Shown here in pieces: positions 60,491-64,000 of a DNA stretch of 64,000 bases. The notes beneath the pieces were generated by a model. The model ran no database searches and was not told the origin of the DNA. It saw nothing but the letters and a program-made list of their open reading frames with translations. The DNA comes from Clostridia bacterium (GTDB lineage Bacteria > Bacillota > Clostridia > Christensenellales > CAG-1252), in assembly GCA_017394805.1 (NCBI GenBank), contig JAFPXC010000012.1, positions 17,524-81,523 on the forward strand, written 5' to 3'. A program made the position numbers and the translations under genes. Within the stretch, counting starts at the first letter, position 1. The number at the start of each line of letters is the position of its first letter.

Positions 60491-62015
60491 CGCTGCTATC
60501 CTCTTGGGGGACGTAGGCCTCGACCGTGACCTTGGCGGGATCTACTTTGATGCCGACGCGGTCGTTCATATCCCACTCGTCCGACGTGTCGACGAAGAAC
60601 TCCTCGCCCTCGTCCGTGACGACCTCGACCTGATAGTAGGTGCCCTTGTACACGCTCTGCGAGACGTTGGCGCCGATGACGCCGTCCGACTCATCGTCGG
60701 TGAGCTCCACCGCGTTGAAGGGAACGTAGACGACGACCTCGTCGCCTTTCTCGAAGCCCTCGGTGGGAATCTCCCAATCACCCTCGGCAAAACACACGGT
60801 CTCCTCGTCGTAGACGGTGCCGATAAAGCGGTTGATGGTGATGGCTTTCTTCATAATGTGAATGCTGTCCGGCTCGATCGTGAGGGATACGTACCCCCCC
60901 TTTGCGAACTCTTTTTGCGTTTGGACGGTGAACTCGTACTCGCCTGCCTGCACCTCTAACTCGTAGTAGGTGCCCTTGAAAACGACGGACAAAATCTCGC
61001 CGTCGAAGTGGCCGAGCCCGTGCCCCTCGCGAATGCCGATATCCTCGGGACGAATGATGACGTCCACCCGCTCGTTCTTCTCGAAGCCCTTGTCCACGCA
61101 AGGAAGCGTCTTGCCGAGGAAGCGAATGGAAAAATCCTTCTCCATAACGCCCGTAAGAATGTTGCTCTCCCCGATGAAGTCGGCGACAAAGGCGTTTTGG
61201 GGCTCGTCGTAGATCTTTTTGGGTTGGGCGACCTGCTGAATGACGCCGTCCGACATGACGACGACCACGTCGGACATCGTGAGCGCCTCCTCTTGGTCGT
61301 GCGTGACGAAGATGAAGGTGATGCCCAACTCCTCGTGCATCTTTTTGAGTTCTATCTGCATCTCCTTGCGCATTTTGAGGTCCAACGCGCCCAAAGGCTC
61401 GTCCAACAAAAGCACCTTGGGCTCGCATACCAAGGCGCGGGCGATGGCGACGCGCTGCTGCTGTCCACCCGAAAGGGAGTTGACGTCGCGGTGGCCGTAG
61501 TCTTCCAAGCCTACCAATTTGAGCGCCTTGTTGACCTTGCCGGCGATCTCGTCCTTGGTGTACTTGCGCGTGGCCGGCACCGTCTCGGTGACTTTGACCT
61601 TTTGGGCGACGCCGTTCTCCACCACTTTCTTGGTGACGGTGCGCGTTTTGGGGGGCCGAGAGGGATCGGAAATGCGCTTGAGTTTGAGACCGAACGCGAT
61701 GTTTTTGAACACGTTGAGGTGGGGGAACAAGGCGTACTTCTGGAACACCGTGTTGACGGGGCGCTTGTGCGGGGGAATGGCCGACATGGGCACGCCGCCG
61801 ATGTAGATCTCGCCCGAAGTGGGCGTCTCGAAGCCGGCGATCATGCGGAGAAGCGTGGTCTTGCCGCAACCCGAAGGCCCGAGAAGAGTGACGAATTGAC
61901 CGCGGCGAATGGACAAAGACAGGTCTTTGACCACGGCTTTGCCGTCGAACGACTTGGAAACGTTCTTCAGTTCGATGATTTTTTCAAACTCGTTGGTTTT
62001 GTCATTGGCAGCCAT
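60477..62015 (-). CDS. potA: Polyamine ABC transporter ATPase PotA, enlarged
   Basis: A 512-residue ATPase, compared with ~350-380 for usual PotA. Walker A GPSGCGKTT, signature LSGGQQQR, Walker B VLLLDEP and H-loop FVTHD are intact. Two additions explain the length. A ~40-residue basic insertion (about residues 112-155, DPSRPPKTRTVTKKVVENGV..) lies between the Q-loop and signature. The C-terminal TOBE region is doubled: FKGTYYELEVQAGEYEFTVQT near residue 370 is echoed by YKGTYYQVEVVTDEGEEFFV near 470. AAGGAGAACACT fixes the start. TOBE domains can regulate such transporters, so the second copy may add control. Confidence 0.93.
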   Translation of the reverse strand: MAANDKTNEFEKIIELKNVSKSFDGKAVVKDLSLSIRRGQFVTLLGPSGCGKTTLLRMIAGFETPTSGEIYIGGVPMSAIPPHKRPVNTVFQKYALFPHLNVFKNIAFGLKLKRISDPSRPPKTRTVTKKVVENGVAQKVKVTETVPATRKYTKDEIAGKVNKALKLVGLEDYGHRDVNSLSGGQQQRVAIARALVCEPKVLLLDEPLGALDLKMRKEMQIELKKMHEELGITFIFVTHDQEEALTMSDVVVVMSDGVIQQVAQPKKIYDEPQNAFVADFIGESNILTGVMEKDFSIRFLGKTLPCVDKGFEKNERVDVIIRPEDIGIREGHGLGHFDGEILSVVFKGTYYELEVQAGEYEFTVQTQKEFAKGGYVSLTIEPDSIHIMKKAITINRFIGTVYDEETVCFAEGDWEIPTEGFEKGDEVVVYVPFNAVELTDDESDGVIGANVSQSVYKGTYYQVEVVTDEGEEFFVDTSDEWDMNDRVGIKVDPAKVTVEAYVPQEDSSDEED

Positions 62016-62025
62016 AGTGTTCTCC

Positions 62026-62559
62026 TTAGAAATTGCTGGGCGTAGCCACCCAAATGATCTTGCAATCCTTGGCACCCACGTTGACGATGCGGTGCGCCTT
62101 GTCGCCCGAAAGGTAGAACGCGTCCCCTTTCTTGGCCTTGTAGGTGTAGTCGCCTACCGTAATCATGATCTTGCCGTCCAAAACGTAGCCGAACTCCTCG
62201 CCCTCGAAGGGATAGCGAACGTCCGAGGAACCGTTGACGGGCAAGGTGAGAATGATGGGCTCCATCTGGTTCTTTTGACTGTTGGGAATGAGCCAGGTGA
62301 TGGCGCCGTCGCCGTTGGTGGACTCGAAGAAGTCGGCCTTGTCGAAGACCACCTTCTCCTCTTTCTGCTCGGCGAAAAACTGCTGAAGGCTGACGCCAAG
62401 GACGTTGAGAATGTCGATGAGGGTGGCGATGGAGGGACTGCTGACGTCATTCTCCAACTGGGAAATGTAGCCCTTGGTCAACTCGCAACGAGAGGCCAGC
62501 TCCTCTTGTGTGAGCCCGCGCTGTAAGCGGTATTCGCGAATTTTGGGACCGATATCCAT
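62026..62559 (-). CDS. XRE-cupin regulator of the polyamine operon (PuuR-like)
   Basis: A 177-residue regulator: helix-turn-helix at residues 5-60 (IREYRLQRGLTQEELASRCELTKGYISQLENDVSSPSI) and a cupin at 90-175 (EEFGYVLDGKIMITVGDYTYKAKKGDAFYLSGDKAHRIVN). This fusion is the usual leader of potABCD operons in Firmicutes and probably senses polyamines through the cupin. GAGGAGTGCGT fixes the start at 62559. It is 10 bp before potA. The imperfect palindrome on its own promoter suggests autorepression. Confidence 0.93.
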   Translation of the reverse strand: MDIGPKIREYRLQRGLTQEELASRCELTKGYISQLENDVSSPSIATLIDILNVLGVSLQQFFAEQKEEKVVFDKADFFESTNGDGAITWLIPNSQKNQMEPIILTLPVNGSSDVRYPFEGEEFGYVLDGKIMITVGDYTYKAKKGDAFYLSGDKAHRIVNVGAKDCKIIWVATPSNF

Positions 62560-62650
62560 ACGCACTCCTCGACGGCGGCTGCCGAGAAGGCAAGACGCGC
62601 CTGACTTTTCGCGGTGCGGTAGACGCACACGCGACGGGGTAAAACTCCCC

Positions 62651-62697
62651 TAACTTGTATAAGATAGATTATAGGGGGCAAGATTAGCATTGTCAAT
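62651..62697 (-). promoter_or_regulatory. Promoter and operator of the regulator-pot operon
   Basis: On the minus strand TTGACA (62692-62697), a 17-bp spacer and TATAAT (62669-62674) form a consensus promoter. Immediately downstream, 62651-62668 is an 18-bp imperfect palindrome CTATCTTATACAAGTTAG (14 of 18 positions symmetric), spanning the start site, a natural place for the XRE-cupin repressor. Confidence 0.85.
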
Positions 62698-62790
62698 ATT
62701 TTTTATTAAAAATACTAAACTCGCAAAATGTTTAGAATAGGTAAACTTTTTGTTATATATAAAAGTAATGGCGAAATGAGACTGCGCGCG

Positions 62791-62910
62791 CGTGAATGCA
62801 CGCCGACGTGAGTGAAATCCAATGCGGTGCATTGGGAGAAATCCGTGCCGAAGCACGGGTAAAATCCGCTCTACCCGCGAGCGGGAGAAATCAGACATTC
62901 GTCGGGTTTT
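62791..62910. repeat. Hairpin array (GAAATCC-linker type) upstream of the last gene
   Basis: Palindromes CCAATGCGGTGCATTGG, CCGTGCCGAAGCACGG, CCGCTCTACCCGCGAGCGG and GACATTCGTC alternate with GTGAAATCC, GAGAAATCC, GTAAAATCC and GAGAAATC. Followed at 62936-63070 by a divergent copy of the repeat module at 57318-57500. The rest of the 594-bp gap holds the pot promoter and, near 63090-63150, a purine-rich leader of the next gene with no clear promoter. Confidence 0.75.
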
Positions 62911-63153
62911 GGTCGTGATATATGCCTGTCGGCGGGAGAGAACCGAAAATGGTGGCTCTACTTCGGGGATATTTCGAGTTCGACGCTATGCGCCTACCCT
63001 CAATATGGTCTACTGCCCTTTTGGCGCAACGAGCGGAGGTGCGAGATACAGCGACAGATGCATAGCACGTCAGCCAAGGCGTGCGTTGAGGTATAAAGGA
63101 GAGAAAGGGGGGAATAATAAAAGGGAAAACAAAACAAAAAAAAGGAGAGGATT

Positions 63154-63735
63154 ATGAGCGAACAGACAATCAACGGCAAACAAAACGTAGGCAGCGGAAA
63201 TTGCAACGAGAACGTGAAAAGCAATCGTTGCAACGAGCAAACGAAAGGCGGGAATTGCGCGGACTGTAACACGGGCTATAAGGACCAATTCGGCAACAAC
63301 GTGTCGGTAAAAGCCGAAAAAGTGCTGTTGCACGATATGGTGAAGACCGCCGTGATGGGCGTGCAAGCCATCGACGTAGTGGAAGAATATATCTATAATC
63401 AGGAGTTCAAACACTTCGTCGTGCATCAAAAAGACCAATACAAGCGATACAGCAGCAAAATCAACGACTATATGCGTGAACACGGCATAGAGGAAGACTT
63501 CTACGGCTCGGTGGAACAAGCCATCAATAAGGGTATGCTCAAAATGGGCGCGATGGGCACCAACTCGGACAGCCGCGTGGCCGAACAGTTGATAAAAGGG
63601 AGCAATATGGGGTTGGATACCCTCTCGAAGAATATCAATAATCCCAAAGGGATCTCGGTGGATTTGATGAATATTGCCAAAGACTTCGTGACCTTTATGG
63701 GGGACAGCCTGCAAGAATTGAGGAAATGGCTGTAA
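63154..63735 (+). CDS. Conserved clostridial helical-bundle protein (hypothetical)
   Basis: A 193-residue protein. Residues 1-50 are a hydrophilic Asn/Cys-rich lead (NCNENVKSNRCNEQTKGGNCADCN, five Cys if trimmed to this run) and the rest is alpha-helical: a four-helix pattern with AEKVLLHDMVKTAVMGVQAI, DYMREHGIEEDFYGS, AEQLIKGSNMGLDTLSKNI and FVTFMGDSLQELRKWL. It resembles ~140-residue helical proteins of unknown function that are widespread in Clostridia, here with an added Cys-rich N-terminus. No catalytic motif. GGAGAGGATT provides the ribosome site. Its last 110 bp including the stop are duplicated at 63891-64000. Confidence 0.75.
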   Translation: MSEQTINGKQNVGSGNCNENVKSNRCNEQTKGGNCADCNTGYKDQFGNNVSVKAEKVLLHDMVKTAVMGVQAIDVVEEYIYNQEFKHFVVHQKDQYKRYSSKINDYMREHGIEEDFYGSVEQAINKGMLKMGAMGTNSDSRVAEQLIKGSNMGLDTLSKNINNPKGISVDLMNIAKDFVTFMGDSLQELRKWL

Positions 63736-64000
63736 AGTGCGCCTAAGGCGCGCGAGCGCGCAAGGCGCGGTGAAGTTTTCGCTACGCGAAAGTGAAGTTG
63801 CTTCGCAGTGAAGTTCAAGGCATAGGCCTTGAGTGAAGTTCGCCTACGGCGAGTTGTGGTAGAGATAGATAGAAAAATTACAACATCGTTTCGGTGGATT
63901 TGATGAATATTGCCAAAGACTTCGTGACCTTTATGGGGGACAGCCTGCAAGAATTGAGGAAATGGCTGTAAAGTGCGCCTAAGGCGCGCGAGCGCGCAAG
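63655..64000. repeat. 236-bp tandem duplication: gene 3' end plus hairpin array
   Basis: 63655-63764 (the last ~27 codons of the helical-bundle gene, its stop and 29 bp beyond) recurs without mismatch at 63891-64000, where the window ends. Between them lies a GTGAAGTT-type hairpin array (63769-63874) with palindromes TTCGCTACGCGAA, GCTTCGC, TCAAGGCATAGGCCTTGA and CGCCTACGGCG and the tail GTTGTGGTAGAGATAGA. The second copy is a fragment without a start. Confidence 0.95.

Noticed and set aside
63501..63950. 149-codon minus-strand frame at the window end
   Set aside because: Created by the duplicated gene tail in reverse; no start signal or recognisable domain.
1..64000. tRNA, rRNA, riboswitch or transposase genes
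   Set aside because: I scanned the gaps for cloverleaf ends, rRNA cores, T-box and common riboswitch motifs by eye and saw none; a covariance-model search would be decisive.

Overview
The window reads as chromosome of an uncultured anaerobic Gram-positive bacterium, most likely class Clostridia. WhiA, an electron-bifurcating NfnAB pair, both an ATP- and a PPi-dependent phosphofructokinase, an EFR1-type flavodoxin/ferredoxin, an Lrp plus aminotransferase pair, many lipoproteins and strong AGGAGG-type ribosome binding sites all point that way. I cannot name the genus. No rRNA, tRNA, CRISPR array, transposase or prophage gene was seen. Most genes lie on the minus strand.

Layout. (1) 1-11.8 kb is a cell-envelope cluster on the minus strand. 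A canonical OmpR-type regulator/kinase pair is followed by a Cthe_2159-type beta-helix lipoprotein, a second regulator/kinase pair that has lost both phospho-residues, a VTC-type polyphosphate polymerase, a DUF4956 membrane protein and a giant Cys-repeat/Cthe_2159 lipoprotein that runs off the left edge. The same 19-bp direct-repeat motif lies upstream of the canonical regulator and of the beta-helix lipoprotein. (2) 11.9-25.9 kb is housekeeping: rlmD (with an inserted ASCH-like domain), galE, pfp, pfkA, dnaE, whiA, murB, a HAD phosphatase and uvrC. (3) 26.4-34.1 kb is mixed: a membrane-anchored DUF1508 protein, hypotheticals, an AT-rich XRE regulator, mscL, and a two-gene operon of a GH13-like and a TIM-barrel protein that both appear to be pseudoenzymes. 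(4) 34.1-44.8 kb holds nfnAB, then an acyl-CoA-synthetase-like enzyme behind two very large surface proteins. (5) 45-50.9 kb holds a sirtuin, Lrp/aminotransferase, and a translationally coupled SDR/EFR1 pair. (6) 51.1-62.6 kb is transport: an MFS carrier, a SsuABC/NMT1-like ABC transporter, a sugar-phosphate isomerase-like protein and a complete regulator-potABCD polyamine operon. (7) A helical-bundle protein gene closes the window, with its 3' end duplicated 236 bp further on.

The most striking unexplained structure is a dispersed family of hairpin arrays in the intergenic gaps. Short variable palindromes (4-7 bp stems, mostly 3-4 nt loops) are separated by a constant 7-9 nt linker (GTGAAGTT, GTGAATTG, or GTGAAATCC/GAGAAATCC), and many arrays close with a conserved tail close to GTTGYGGTAGGGATAGA. 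This is the inverse of a CRISPR layout: here the separator is constant and the palindrome changes. At least eight loci carry it. I know of no description of this family, but I could not search for one.

A second theme is paired loss of catalytic residues: a kinase and regulator (5974-7802) and a GH13/TIM-barrel pair (31666-34044) each keep their folds while lacking the residues that define their chemistry.
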